Positions 23,753 to 31,901 of a stretch of DNA of 39,507 bases are shown in pieces. Both the position numbers and the translations under genes were made by a program. The stretch is from the IMG/VR virus record IMGVR_UViG_3300037537_000621, positions 1-39,507 of that record; one strand, written 5' to 3'. The notes beneath the pieces are model-generated. The model searched no databases. It was given only the letters and a program-made list of their open reading frames with translations, and was not told the origin of the DNA. Every line of letters starts with the position of its first letter. Position 1 is the stretch's first letter. The stretch is from a virus.

Positions 23753-23781
23753 ATCTTACGACAAAAAAACGAGAAAGTCAA
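23753..23781 (-). promoter_or_regulatory. Early promoter copy 3 (sigma70 type)
   Basis: TTGACT at 23781-23776, 17-base spacer, TAAGAT at 23758-23753. With copy 1 it shares 26 identical bases from GTCG through the start region (AGTAGAGATTGAGA follows). It points into the untranslated interval rather than directly into a gene. Confidence 0.8.
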
Positions 23782-23799
23782 GCTTTATTTTCACTTTTT

Positions 23800-24636
23800 T
23801 TAAATTTTATTATGTATCAAATCTAACGCCAGATTATGAGAGAATCTACCAGCTTTGGGACCTCCATTCACCTTTCCATCACTTTCACCTGGTATCTTAA
23901 TCCAAAGGTATGCATCTACTATTCCATTGCAAGTTTGAGTGGTTGGATATTCACCTATTGACCTACCATATGGATTAAAATGTTCTTTATTTGCTCCATT
24001 TCCGTTACGTGACGTGTCGATTATGAAATGTTTACCATCTAATCTCTTACTTATAGTCTTTCCATACTTATAACAGGTTGATGTAGCATAATAATTACTG
24101 GTATTGATACTAAATCCCCTAACTTTATGCGCATCACACATTCGTAGGTAAGAGACAGCCTTTGGGACTGATAACCATGTTGGATGTCCAATATCGAGAT
24201 AAACCAACGAATTTGTCTTACTTAGTAAATCAACTGATTTCTTTATCAAAGATAATCGTTTTAACCCATCAACCACTCCCATATCTTCCATATGTGGAAT
24301 TGCGTCTGGTTCATATATTACAATAGGACTTCTATCACCTATTGCGTCACAGAATTCTCTAATAAACTGTAAATACTCCTTATCACTACTTGCACCACCT
24401 TTTGAGTGATGACCTAAATCTCTGTATGGGATTGAATATATGACTAATATGGGTAAATACGGGTCTGCCCGTTTTAATAGTCTTTGTAGAGAATTTTTGG
24501 TCTTTCGGATGGTTCTTTTGGGCCCAACTCCATACCAAAAGGATGTTGGTTCTCTTGTGATTTCTTTTATTTGTGGGTAGTCTTTACAGACTTCTTTATG
24601 ATTATTCCATTCTGGATAATAAAACCTATAATTCAT
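23800..24636 (-). CDS. Glycoside hydrolase family 6 (cellulase-type) protein
   Basis: The 278-residue protein is a complete GH6 catalytic domain: LPILVIYSIPYRDLG with Asp73, GGASSDKEYLQFI, PIVIYEPDAIP with the catalytic acid Asp111, LVYLDIGHPTW, VRGFSINTSNYY, FIIDTSRNGNG at 204-213, FNPYGRSIG at 220-228, and AYLWIKIPGESDG at 242-254, where the Glu/Asp match the substrate-side residues of GH6. The family inverts beta-1,4-glucan bonds (endoglucanase or cellobiohydrolase). There is no signal peptide, linker or carbohydrate-binding module, so release by lysis or attachment to virions would be needed. It overlaps the 24626 gene by 11 bases and ends before early promoter 3. Family is certain; substrate in nature is not. 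Confidence 0.9.
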   Translation of the reverse strand: MNYRFYYPEWNNHKEVCKDYPQIKEITREPTSFWYGVGPKRTIRKTKNSLQRLLKRADPYLPILVIYSIPYRDLGHHSKGGASSDKEYLQFIREFCDAIGDRSPIVIYEPDAIPHMEDMGVVDGLKRLSLIKKSVDLLSKTNSLVYLDIGHPTWLSVPKAVSYLRMCDAHKVRGFSINTSNYYATSTCYKYGKTISKRLDGKHFIIDTSRNGNGANKEHFNPYGRSIGEYPTTQTCNGIVDAYLWIKIPGESDGKVNGGPKAGRFSHNLALDLIHNKI

Positions 24637-25057
24637 TTTTTATTTTTTGGTCAGTCTCCCATGTATCAACATTTACGATAGTATAAATTCTTGTATGTAT
24701 CTTATTTAATCCTTCATCATTTACTAACAATAAAGTATTTTGATATTCTTCCCAAGGTACGGGAAATGTTTTATCTAAAACTCCTTGATTCTTTTCTCTA
24801 ATGATTTCGTTTAATGAGTTAATAGTGTAGAGTGTGTTAGTCTGTTTCTTTCTATGTAATGCTATCGTATCAACACCTTCAATATAATTATCTTCATTTT
24901 GTGGAATGTTGTAAGTACAAATTAATTGATGATGGTCATCTTCATTTGCAAATACATAAATCTTATTGAAAACTATATCGTGGCATTCAATAATAAGCCC
25001 TATTGTATCATAGAGTCTATTTCGTTTAGTGAATGTGCAGAGTAGTTGGGTTTTCAT
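24626..25057 (-). CDS. Conserved phage protein of unknown function
   Basis: A 143-residue protein, MKTQLLCTFTKRNRL... with NKIYVFANEDD, ELICTYNI-like QLICTYNIPQNED, then the striking block ALHRKKQTNTLYTINSLNEII and a terminal strand TRIYTIVNVDTW. From memory this family recurs in marine T4-like phages next to structural or replication genes and has no assigned role. No catalytic motif or membrane segment is seen. It is coupled by TAATG to the HNH gene and overlaps the GH6 gene. Confidence 0.75.
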   Translation of the reverse strand: MKTQLLCTFTKRNRLYDTIGLIIECHDIVFNKIYVFANEDDHHQLICTYNIPQNEDNYIEGVDTIALHRKKQTNTLYTINSLNEIIREKNQGVLDKTFPVPWEEYQNTLLLVNDEGLNKIHTRIYTIVNVDTWETDQKIKNEL

Positions 25058-26835
25058 TATTTCTCTTTACCTTCTAATTCTTTATTTCGTTGTTTAAGTT
25101 TGTCAATTTTATTTTTAACCCGTTTTATCTGTCTTTCATTACCTTCCTTTTCATACTTTCTTAAATTAACTTGTTCAATTTCAAGTTGTTTTTCGTTTAG
25201 TCCCTTTTCTATCTGTTCCATTGCCTTATCAGAAGCTTTATCTTGTTTTTTTTGTTCTCCTTCTGTAAGAACTTCAATATCGTTATTTCCAAGTTTTTCC
25301 ATTACATATTTTACTTCATCATCTTTATCCCTTCTTAAACCTCTACTTCTATTTTCTGGATCAACTTCTCCACCACCCGATGGTGTTCTAACTAAAAAAT
25401 GTTCTTTTGTTTCATTAATATCAAATTTTCCATCGTGAAATTTATTTAAATCTTTAAGATATATTTCTTCAGCTTCTTCCGGAGTTTTTCCTTGTTCTTT
25501 CGATATTTTTGCAACTTGTTCTCTGTATTGTCTAGCATCTGGGTGAAAATAATTATAAGCTTTCATAAGTGCATTTCTTTCATCACTATTCATAGCACCT
25601 AAACCTTCTTCAGTAACATCAGAAAAATCACCATTCCTAAACCTATCTTTATAAAATTCGTTTAATTTTTCATTTCTATAATTCTTTTTTTGATTATTTA
25701 ATTTTTTTAATTCTACTTGGTCATCTGTTTCATTTATTTTTCTTTCAAGTTTTTCCATCAATTCATCACCAACAAATTCTTTTTTAAATTGATTAATATT
25801 TTCGTGCACTAAATCTATATTTGTCATTGGATTATCTATTATATCTTCTGCTTCTTCAATTGATATTCCTCTCTTTTCTGCAAGTTCAGCTGCTGATGAA
25901 AATGGTTGTCTGTGGTCTGGCTGTATTTTACTAAAAGGTACTTGTTCACCAGTAACTACACATCTTCCACGACTTCTCATATAAAGCTTACACATATCAT
26001 TAAATCTTTGTTCTCCTTTTTCACCAGTACATCGATGGCCTCCACCCTCTCGGTTAGTTACTGGACCCCCAGAACATTGAACTTTTGCTTTAAATTTTGT
26101 ATACGCTGGACAAGGTTTTGGTTCACCACACAATTCTTCCATTAACTCACCTTGAAATTCTGTTACTTGTTCATCAGTAACATCAACAAGTGGTTCACAA
26201 TCTGGGTGAACATAAGGTGGATTCTGTTTATCATATTCTTTTAATTCTTCATCACCTTCCTGTAAATTATTTTCTTTTTTATATTTTTCTCTTTCTTCCT
26301 CTTGTAGATTTCTTTCCTTTTGAAATGTATGAAAAGATTGAATTTGTTCCTTCGTCATAGTAAATCTACCAGAACCACTTGTTTTCTCTTCACTCTTAAC
26401 CATTTGTTTTGCCAAAGCTTGAAGATTTAAATCATCTTTTCTTTTTTTCTCTTTTAATTCTTTAGGAACATCATTAAGTGGTATACTTTGATCTTGTAGT
26501 ACATCAACTTCCTTCTGAGTTACCTTGCCTTTTTTATCTTTTATATCTTCACCATCATCCCCTTTGTCATCATCACCAGCTACATCTGGAGCTTCACCAT
26601 ATTTTTTAATATACGCGGCCTGAGCTGTGTCACTCTTATCATCCCACCAATCTTCCTTTACTAACTCTTTACCTTCTCTCAAATTACCAATAAACTCATT
26701 CGTGGCATTCTCTTTCCAACCGAACTTTATTAATGATTCTCGTAATAAAGCAAGGTGATTTGAATTGGTCATACTTGGACCACCATCTCCACACTTATGT
26801 GCAAAATCTTTTAATATGATATTCCAATTATTCAT
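25057..26835 (-). CDS. Large HNH-endonuclease-like protein
   Basis: About 592 residues from ATG 26835. ATG 26835 is preferred because AGGAAC lies just upstream and it overlaps the previous stop as TAATG; the ATG at 26850 has no such site. The middle carries an HNH-type core: GRCVVTGEQ then PDHRQPFSS (Asp312-His313 in numbering from 26850), NPMTNIDLVHENIN (Asn340, Asn344, His349). A cysteine-rich stretch (215-287) may bind zinc. The N-terminal 80 residues form a compact helical domain with a conserved-looking FGWKENATNEFIG. The flanks (85-210 and 360-597) are highly charged, largely coiled helix. It could be a homing-type, packaging-linked or host-DNA-degrading nuclease. The neighbouring gene also looks like a nuclease. 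Confidence 0.65.
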   Translation of the reverse strand: MNNWNIILKDFAHKCGDGGPSMTNSNHLALLRESLIKFGWKENATNEFIGNLREGKELVKEDWWDDKSDTAQAAYIKKYGEAPDVAGDDDKGDDGEDIKDKKGKVTQKEVDVLQDQSIPLNDVPKELKEKKRKDDLNLQALAKQMVKSEEKTSGSGRFTMTKEQIQSFHTFQKERNLQEEEREKYKKENNLQEGDEELKEYDKQNPPYVHPDCEPLVDVTDEQVTEFQGELMEELCGEPKPCPAYTKFKAKVQCSGGPVTNREGGGHRCTGEKGEQRFNDMCKLYMRSRGRCVVTGEQVPFSKIQPDHRQPFSSAAELAEKRGISIEEAEDIIDNPMTNIDLVHENINQFKKEFVGDELMEKLERKINETDDQVELKKLNNQKKNYRNEKLNEFYKDRFRNGDFSDVTEEGLGAMNSDERNALMKAYNYFHPDARQYREQVAKISKEQGKTPEEAEEIYLKDLNKFHDGKFDINETKEHFLVRTPSGGGEVDPENRSRGLRRDKDDEVKYVMEKLGNNDIEVLTEGEQKKQDKASDKAMEQIEKGLNEKQLEIEQVNLRKYEKEGNERQIKRVKNKIDKLKQRNKELEGKEK

Positions 26836-28370
26836 TATGTTCCTGGCCATCTACCCTTTGGAACACCAGTAAAAGTGCTCCAAAATTTTGATGTAACATC
26901 AAATACTGCACCCTTCTGTGATAAATCACCTCTCCATTGTCCCTGTCCCCATCTCCATTTTAAATCAAATGTAAATAAAATATCCGTACCTATAGATACT
27001 TCAATCAACATAATAAAATCTGCAGAATCTACATCAGTTGTTTTTACTGTAAACTTATGAGTCTTTATTACCTCTTCAGATGGCATAAAACTTAATTTAT
27101 TTCCTGAAGATCCGGCGTATAAATAACTCGTCTTGGGTTGTGCTCTTAAAACATATGTGAAAAGTCCATGTAAATCTGTTTTATTCCAATCAAGGTCTTT
27201 AAGATATTTTTTTATAGTCGTATTAACTAACTTCTTTTTAAATGGTTCATAACCACTTTTCTTTGATGTAGTTAACGGGGAACTACCAAAAGCATGTTCA
27301 AGTGCCTTTTTCAATTCACTGGACAATCCAATCATATAATTTGTACCACTACTATTACTCCAAGCTTGTTTTGATACCCAAGTTTTACTCGTCGCTCTCG
27401 TCCCACCTCTTTTAGTAAAAGCAATCTCATCCAACAACTCAGCTTCAGCATAACTTACTTTTTTCATTTTCCCTTGTGGATAAACTAATTTAGGTCTGTT
27501 CTTATTCCACTTAAAAGTTTTCTCTTTCTTTACCCCAGCTTTCATCTGTTCATTATGCTTATCAATATCAGAATCCTTAATACCTAAAACGATATCACGA
27601 TTGTCATGGTACTCTTTCAATACAAACCCAAGATAAGCTTGATATCCTTGATCCAACTCGTCCTTAAACCCATTTCTATAACAAATATTCAAAATTCCTT
27701 TTTCTACATCTGGTGTATCGGGAAACAAATAATTAAGGATATTTTTTACACTCAAATTTGTAAATTGTGCGTGCTTACCAGCCTTTAAGGATACGGCAAG
27801 TTGTAGTTTTTCAGTACCTTTCTTTTCATATATTATAACATCTGCAACCATTTTTTTACCCTTTGGTCCTGCACCGAAAACTCTACTAACACCAGTCATT
27901 GTGTATTTATTTGATAAATAATTCTTTTTTATTCCACTGGCTATCTTTGAAGCCTCTATCCATAAATTTAATGACCTTGTTACCTTAACTTTCTTACCCC
28001 CCTTATCAATATGTTTATCTTTATCAGTTGCACTCCATTCCGTCTTTGGTCTCATTTTTATTAATTCATCAATATGTTTTTTTTCATTATATAATGTTAT
28101 ACCACTATGATGTTCACCTACCCACTTCTTAATATCTGAATCAGTAAAATATTCCAATCCCCCCACTCTATTTTTCTCGTTTGATCTCCTTTTAAAATTT
28201 TGAGGATTTTTACAACCAGCCAATGCAAGTGCAACAAATACTTCATGAACACTTTCAGTAAATCCTGTTGCTGCCTCATTTAATAAAAGTAACTTTCTAC
28301 ATGATTCTTTCAATTCAATTGCATACTTTTTTGCCATAAATCCATCTACAATAGATTTTAATTTAATCAT
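26835..28370 (-). CDS. PD-(D/E)XK-like putative nuclease
   Basis: A 511-residue protein. An N-terminal helix has GFTESVHEVFVAL (Glu39, Glu43). A later VADVIIYEKKG...LAVSLKAG (Asp177, then Ser194-Leu-Lys196) has the spacing of a PD-(D/E)XK nuclease core, with the usual Glu of ExK replaced by Ser. The same VSLKxG variant appears in some restriction-type nucleases. A further WVGEHHSG and a C-terminal beta-rich half (FTVKTTDVDSADFIMLIEV, FTFDLKWRWGQGQW) have no assigned role. It overlaps the genes on both sides, coupled with the HNH gene. Whether it cuts DNA is uncertain because of the altered motif. Confidence 0.5.
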   Translation of the reverse strand: MIKLKSIVDGFMAKKYAIELKESCRKLLLLNEAATGFTESVHEVFVALALAGCKNPQNFKRRSNEKNRVGGLEYFTDSDIKKWVGEHHSGITLYNEKKHIDELIKMRPKTEWSATDKDKHIDKGGKKVKVTRSLNLWIEASKIASGIKKNYLSNKYTMTGVSRVFGAGPKGKKMVADVIIYEKKGTEKLQLAVSLKAGKHAQFTNLSVKNILNYLFPDTPDVEKGILNICYRNGFKDELDQGYQAYLGFVLKEYHDNRDIVLGIKDSDIDKHNEQMKAGVKKEKTFKWNKNRPKLVYPQGKMKKVSYAEAELLDEIAFTKRGGTRATSKTWVSKQAWSNSSGTNYMIGLSSELKKALEHAFGSSPLTTSKKSGYEPFKKKLVNTTIKKYLKDLDWNKTDLHGLFTYVLRAQPKTSYLYAGSSGNKLSFMPSEEVIKTHKFTVKTTDVDSADFIMLIEVSIGTDILFTFDLKWRWGQGQWRGDLSQKGAVFDVTSKFWSTFTGVPKGRWPGT

Positions 28371-29640
28371 TAAGTTTCTCCGTTATATCTTCCATTTCAT
28401 GGTAGTTTGTCCCCTTACTTGTCTTGGTGGGAAATAACCCGTTACTCTCGATAATCTTTTTAGTTTTATTCAAAAAGTCTACTCCATCGTCTAAGTTAAA
28501 GTCAAACAGAAATGAATCATAACTATACAAAATCAATTTACTTTTGTATGATTCTAAAAAAGGAATAAGATTACTCAACATCTTCATATTGTTTTCTGTT
28601 TCCATTAACTGAATCATATAGTTAAATAATTTATTCCGATTCATGTCAGATAAATTTTTTCTAAATATCTTCTTACTATAAATATTAGAAGTTATAAAAT
28701 CTCTTTGTTTATACTCATTCCAAATTTTATTAATATAATCGTGAACTGCACCAAAAAATGGATTAAGTTGAACAACTTCTATTGGAATATGACCATATAA
28801 GTACTTAAAAGACAGGTTTTTGGATTCTTGATAATCACAACCATAAAATTTAGACATATGTTCATGTACTGAACCGTCAGGAAATTTATAATCTACCACT
28901 TCACCTATCAACCGTAAGTGATATGCGTCATAATCGAACTCTACCAACATACCTTTATCAAATCTACTCTTAAATGGTTTTCTTGATTCATCTGATTTGT
29001 TTAGAGCTGCAAAGTTAACACCACCATACCTATTAGATGGTCGTCCTGTTGATGTGTAAAGATTGTATTCAGAATATACTATTTTATCATTATGTCTTAA
29101 TCCTGAACTTTCTATATAAGTTAAATTATCAATAACTTCATCATTGTATTCTTGATGAACTTTCAAATCAATATATTTTTGATATTCATTAGATAATTTT
29201 CTACACAATTCTAAATGCTTCAATAGTGGAATTACACGATTTATATTTTTTGTCTTGTAGTACTTCCTACTGAAATAATCATGGGAATTAGTACTAATAT
29301 CTTCAGTAAAAAGTGGTTTATTATATTCCATATAATATTGAAGATTTATATCAATAACATTATCCCACTTAACAATATGATTTAATTGTTTTCTATCATA
29401 GACATATTTCTTATGGTCGGAATTTAACTCATCAAATAATGATAGATCAAGATTCATTGACTCTCCATGATTAAATGGCAAAATATACTCATCACCATCT
29501 ATCAATTTAACATAAATGGCACACAAAGTGTTCTCTAATGGATGTAAATTAATATCGGACAATATCGGTATTACAATACAATCCGATTCTTTATACTCCT
29601 CTAAAAAACTCTCAAACTCTATCGGGTTCTCTATTATCAC
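28363..29640 (-). CDS. Family A DNA polymerase-like protein with altered catalytic motifs
   Basis: The 425-residue protein keeps the palm/fingers layout of DNA polymerase I. YTSTGRPSNR matches the RxSSxxPNLQN entry, and motif A is FDYDAYHLRL (Asp236 kept; the position of the steric-gate Glu of DYSQIELR is His241). The O-helix is KNLSFKYLYG (Lys274, Tyr282, Gly283 kept). NYMIQLMETEN matches the N-x-P-x-Q-GTxAD helix, and motif C is SYDSFLFDF (Asp375 kept, with Tyr for His and Ser for the second acidic residue). The N-terminal 110 residues resemble a 3'-5' exonuclease remnant without the DxE pair. It is shorter than usual and starts at GTG. It may be a specialised or inactive polymerase beside the gp43 enzyme. 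Confidence 0.7.
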   Translation of the reverse strand: MIIENPIEFESFLEEYKESDCIVIPILSDINLHPLENTLCAIYVKLIDGDEYILPFNHGESMNLDLSLFDELNSDHKKYVYDRKQLNHIVKWDNVIDINLQYYMEYNKPLFTEDISTNSHDYFSRKYYKTKNINRVIPLLKHLELCRKLSNEYQKYIDLKVHQEYNDEVIDNLTYIESSGLRHNDKIVYSEYNLYTSTGRPSNRYGGVNFAALNKSDESRKPFKSRFDKGMLVEFDYDAYHLRLIGEVVDYKFPDGSVHEHMSKFYGCDYQESKNLSFKYLYGHIPIEVVQLNPFFGAVHDYINKIWNEYKQRDFITSNIYSKKIFRKNLSDMNRNKLFNYMIQLMETENNMKMLSNLIPFLESYKSKLILYSYDSFLFDFNLDDGVDFLNKTKKIIESNGLFPTKTSKGTNYHEMEDITEKLND

Positions 29641-30529
29641 TATAACCTATCTTATGTTTTACATAAGTAACTATTTGTTCTGCAACATTTGTTTTACAAT
29701 ATTTATCCATTCCTTCAAATCCAGGAGATGAATTTACTTCACATATACTATATCCTTCTCCATCAAACAACAAATCCACTCCTGCTATATCTAAATTTAA
29801 TAGTCTTGCTGATTCACCACCTAACCATTCTATCTCATCATCAATTTGATAAGGTATACCTTCACCACCCCGTGTAATGTTTGCTCTGAAATCACCATCT
29901 ACTGATTGTCTCATCATACAACCAGCTACTTTACCATTTACTACTAATACTCTTAAATCTTTACCATGAGAATCTTTAATAAACTCTTGAATAATAATAT
30001 TATAACTTGGTTTAGTTATTTCTGCCATCTTTAATAGTTGTTCTAACTGTTTTTTATTTTCTGCCAAAAATACACCTGCACCAAATGAACCACTTAATGT
30101 TTTTATAATTGCTGGATACCCTATATTCTTTTCTACAAAATCTATATCAATAGGATGTTTAACCAACAGGGTCTTTGGTACTGGTAAACTTGATTGTCCT
30201 AATACTTGTTGTGTGTATAACTTATCTTTAACATTATCTATAGCATCACTACCATTAATAAGTATCACTCCCAATCGCTCTAAATGTCGAATAATTGCCT
30301 TGATAAAATAAGTTGTTCCACTACCTGTTCTCGGTATGACAAAATCTGGTAATGGTCTTGATTTACCATCAACTAAAATACTTTTTCTATCATCTCTATC
30401 TACGAAAATATCTACATCTTGTGGATTTACAACTCGGACCTTAATACCTTGTTTCTCAAACTCTTCTATAAGTTTTTGAGTTTCATAAGATTCTTCTATT
30501 TTATTTTTATATAATATCCATCCGTTCAT
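29612..30529 (-). CDS. RimK-like ATP-grasp ligase
   Basis: A 305-residue ATP-grasp protein close to RimK (ribosomal protein S6 glutamate ligase). Seen: NVKDKLYTQQVLGQSSLPVPKTLL, the ATP-lysine strand YPAIIKTLSGSFGAGVFL, KDLRVLVVNGKVAGCMMR, DFRANITRGGEG, and the metal-binding GVDLLFDGEGYSICEVNSSPGFEG. RimK-type enzymes add glutamates or related amino acids to a protein or peptide C-terminus. In a phage the target could be a host ribosomal protein, but a peptide or virion target is equally possible. The frame overlaps the polymerase-like gene by 29 bases and is joined to the glycosyltransferase by ATGA. Confidence 0.8.
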   Translation of the reverse strand: MNGWILYKNKIEESYETQKLIEEFEKQGIKVRVVNPQDVDIFVDRDDRKSILVDGKSRPLPDFVIPRTGSGTTYFIKAIIRHLERLGVILINGSDAIDNVKDKLYTQQVLGQSSLPVPKTLLVKHPIDIDFVEKNIGYPAIIKTLSGSFGAGVFLAENKKQLEQLLKMAEITKPSYNIIIQEFIKDSHGKDLRVLVVNGKVAGCMMRQSVDGDFRANITRGGEGIPYQIDDEIEWLGGESARLLNLDIAGVDLLFDGEGYSICEVNSSPGFEGMDKYCKTNVAEQIVTYVKHKIGYSDNREPDRV

Positions 30530-31158
30530 TTTAATACTACATCCTTTTCATGTCCTACTATAATACTTGTATCTGCCCAAGAATCAAACCCAGCTTCTTT
30601 TGCTCTAATCTGAAAACTATGATCTTCTCCATGAATTCCAACTCCATCATTTGTATGAATTGGATAAAACCAGGGATAATCTATTTTTTCAAATACACCC
30701 TTTTTAACTAACATCCAACCCATGCCACTCGACCATACCTTTATAAGTTCTCCAGTTACTTCATTACTATATAACTGACGATCCTCCGTAATATTACATG
30801 CAAAACAATATGGTATATCATCTATACTATCTCCTTTAGGTTTCCTATAAATTATTGCAGAAACTATATCCTTATCGTGTTCTAATAACTTAAAAAAATC
30901 ATTTGGTTCAAACACTTGATCTGAATCTATCCACATGATATAATCATAATCTTTCTTACCTTGCCAGGGATGTTGAGTTGGGCCCAATTGGTGATCTGCA
31001 CCTAATAATAACCCTCTCACCTTATAAATATTAGGAATATATTCATTAATAAGTTCATATTCAATATCTCTTTTATGTAACTCTTTGGTAAGATTAGTCC
31101 AACACTTTAAAAACCTATTTGAAAAACTGTTTCCTGGAATACAAAATACAACTTTCAT
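30526..31158 (-). CDS. GT-A glycosyltransferase-like protein
   Basis: About 210 residues. It begins MKVVFCIPGNSFSNRFLKCW, a GT-A type opening. DYDYIMWIDSDQVFEPNDF holds the DxD motif (Asp-Ser-Asp), and WSSGMGWMLVKKGVFEKI and GEDHSFQIRAKEAGF give the acceptor/donor loop with the ED pair. ATG 31158 overlaps the thyX stop as ATGA; an upstream TTG at 31164 is less likely. Which sugar is moved, and to what, cannot be read. Its neighbours RimK-like and ThyX suggest modification of a protein or of DNA bases rather than of a wall, but this is inference. Confidence 0.72.
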   Translation of the reverse strand: MKVVFCIPGNSFSNRFLKCWTNLTKELHKRDIEYELINEYIPNIYKVRGLLLGADHQLGPTQHPWQGKKDYDYIMWIDSDQVFEPNDFFKLLEHDKDIVSAIIYRKPKGDSIDDIPYCFACNITEDRQLYSNEVTGELIKVWSSGMGWMLVKKGVFEKIDYPWFYPIHTNDGVGIHGEDHSFQIRAKEAGFDSWADTSIIVGHEKDVVLK

Positions 31159-31853
31159 TTCCAATACTCTTCACTCCATATTTTAGTGGTTTCAGGGAAA
31201 ACCTCTAACATAATTTCTTTCAATACTTTTGCATATTGTTGAATTTCCCATTGAGAGGTTGGTTCATCTCGTAGTTCTATAAAATTCATTATAGATTGAA
31301 ATGATGCTGTCCACCATACTTGTGTGTATTGTGATAATGGTAATACGATACGAGCTTGTTCTTTTGCCATTCCGGCACTAATCATCTTATCGTAAGTATG
31401 TTCTACACTTTTCATATAATCACTATAACATAAGGTCATTCTCTTCTGTTGTAACTCATCTAATTTACCAGCACTTGCTTGTTTATTATCTTCTGATTGT
31501 TTTCTCCATATTTCAGGATAGTAAAAATCTTCTACTTCTACATACCTACCACTTATTTCATTCCAAGCGTGGTCTTTCGTTGAACTATTGGATGTTGTTT
31601 CTATACCCACAACGTGTTTATACCATTGACGCATAACGAACTCAGGTGCCTTGATAATCATCATCACGTGTTGGTGTCTGAATGGGCTGAAATGTTTGTG
31701 TTTGATTAGAAACTTAGATAATCTCTTGTCCTTATCTGTAAATTCGTTTGAACGACCACCGAATGAAACTCTGGCAGCATTAACTGGGGTTAGGTCATCA
31801 CCGAGAGAATCTACAACCTCAATATAACCTTTGTCTAATACATCGATTTTCAT
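31155..31853 (-). CDS. thyX: Flavin-dependent thymidylate synthase ThyX
   Basis: The 232-residue protein makes dTMP from dUMP with FAD and methylene-tetrahydrofolate. FRHQHVMMIIKAP (58-70) and the signature region RQWYKHVVGIE...WNEISGRYVEV (75-107) are present. Compared with the standard RHRxxSxNExSxRY, the first Arg-His-Arg reads Lys-His-Val and about a dozen extra residues separate it from NEISGRY; this variant is common in phage ThyX from memory. The C-terminal ARIVLPLSQYTQVWWTASFQSIMNF matches the family. A second-family promoter motif lies immediately upstream. It complements the class II reductase at 10400-12391. Confidence 0.92.
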   Translation of the reverse strand: MKIDVLDKGYIEVVDSLGDDLTPVNAARVSFGGRSNEFTDKDKRLSKFLIKHKHFSPFRHQHVMMIIKAPEFVMRQWYKHVVGIETTSNSSTKDHAWNEISGRYVEVEDFYYPEIWRKQSEDNKQASAGKLDELQQKRMTLCYSDYMKSVEHTYDKMISAGMAKEQARIVLPLSQYTQVWWTASFQSIMNFIELRDEPTSQWEIQQYAKVLKEIMLEVFPETTKIWSEEYWK

Positions 31854-31867
31854 TACTATAACCTTTA

Positions 31868-31896
31868 TTTATATATATCAAATTAAATTCTCAAAA
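31868..31896 (-). promoter_or_regulatory. Promoter-like motif (second family) before thyX; includes TATAAATA
   Basis: TTTTGAGAATT at 31896-31886, GATATATATA following, and TATAAA at 31873-31868. The same bases contain TATAAATA (31873-31866), the T4 late-promoter consensus. The leader to ATG 31853 would be only about 8-10 bases, with AAAGG at its very start, so the exact start site is uncertain. Confidence 0.55.
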
Positions 31897-31901
31897 TGTA
31901 A

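Noticed and set aside
25046-25438. Plus-strand 130-codon frame opposite the HNH gene
   Set aside because: Serine/phenylalanine-rich complement of a Lys/Glu-rich coiled segment; no ribosome site.
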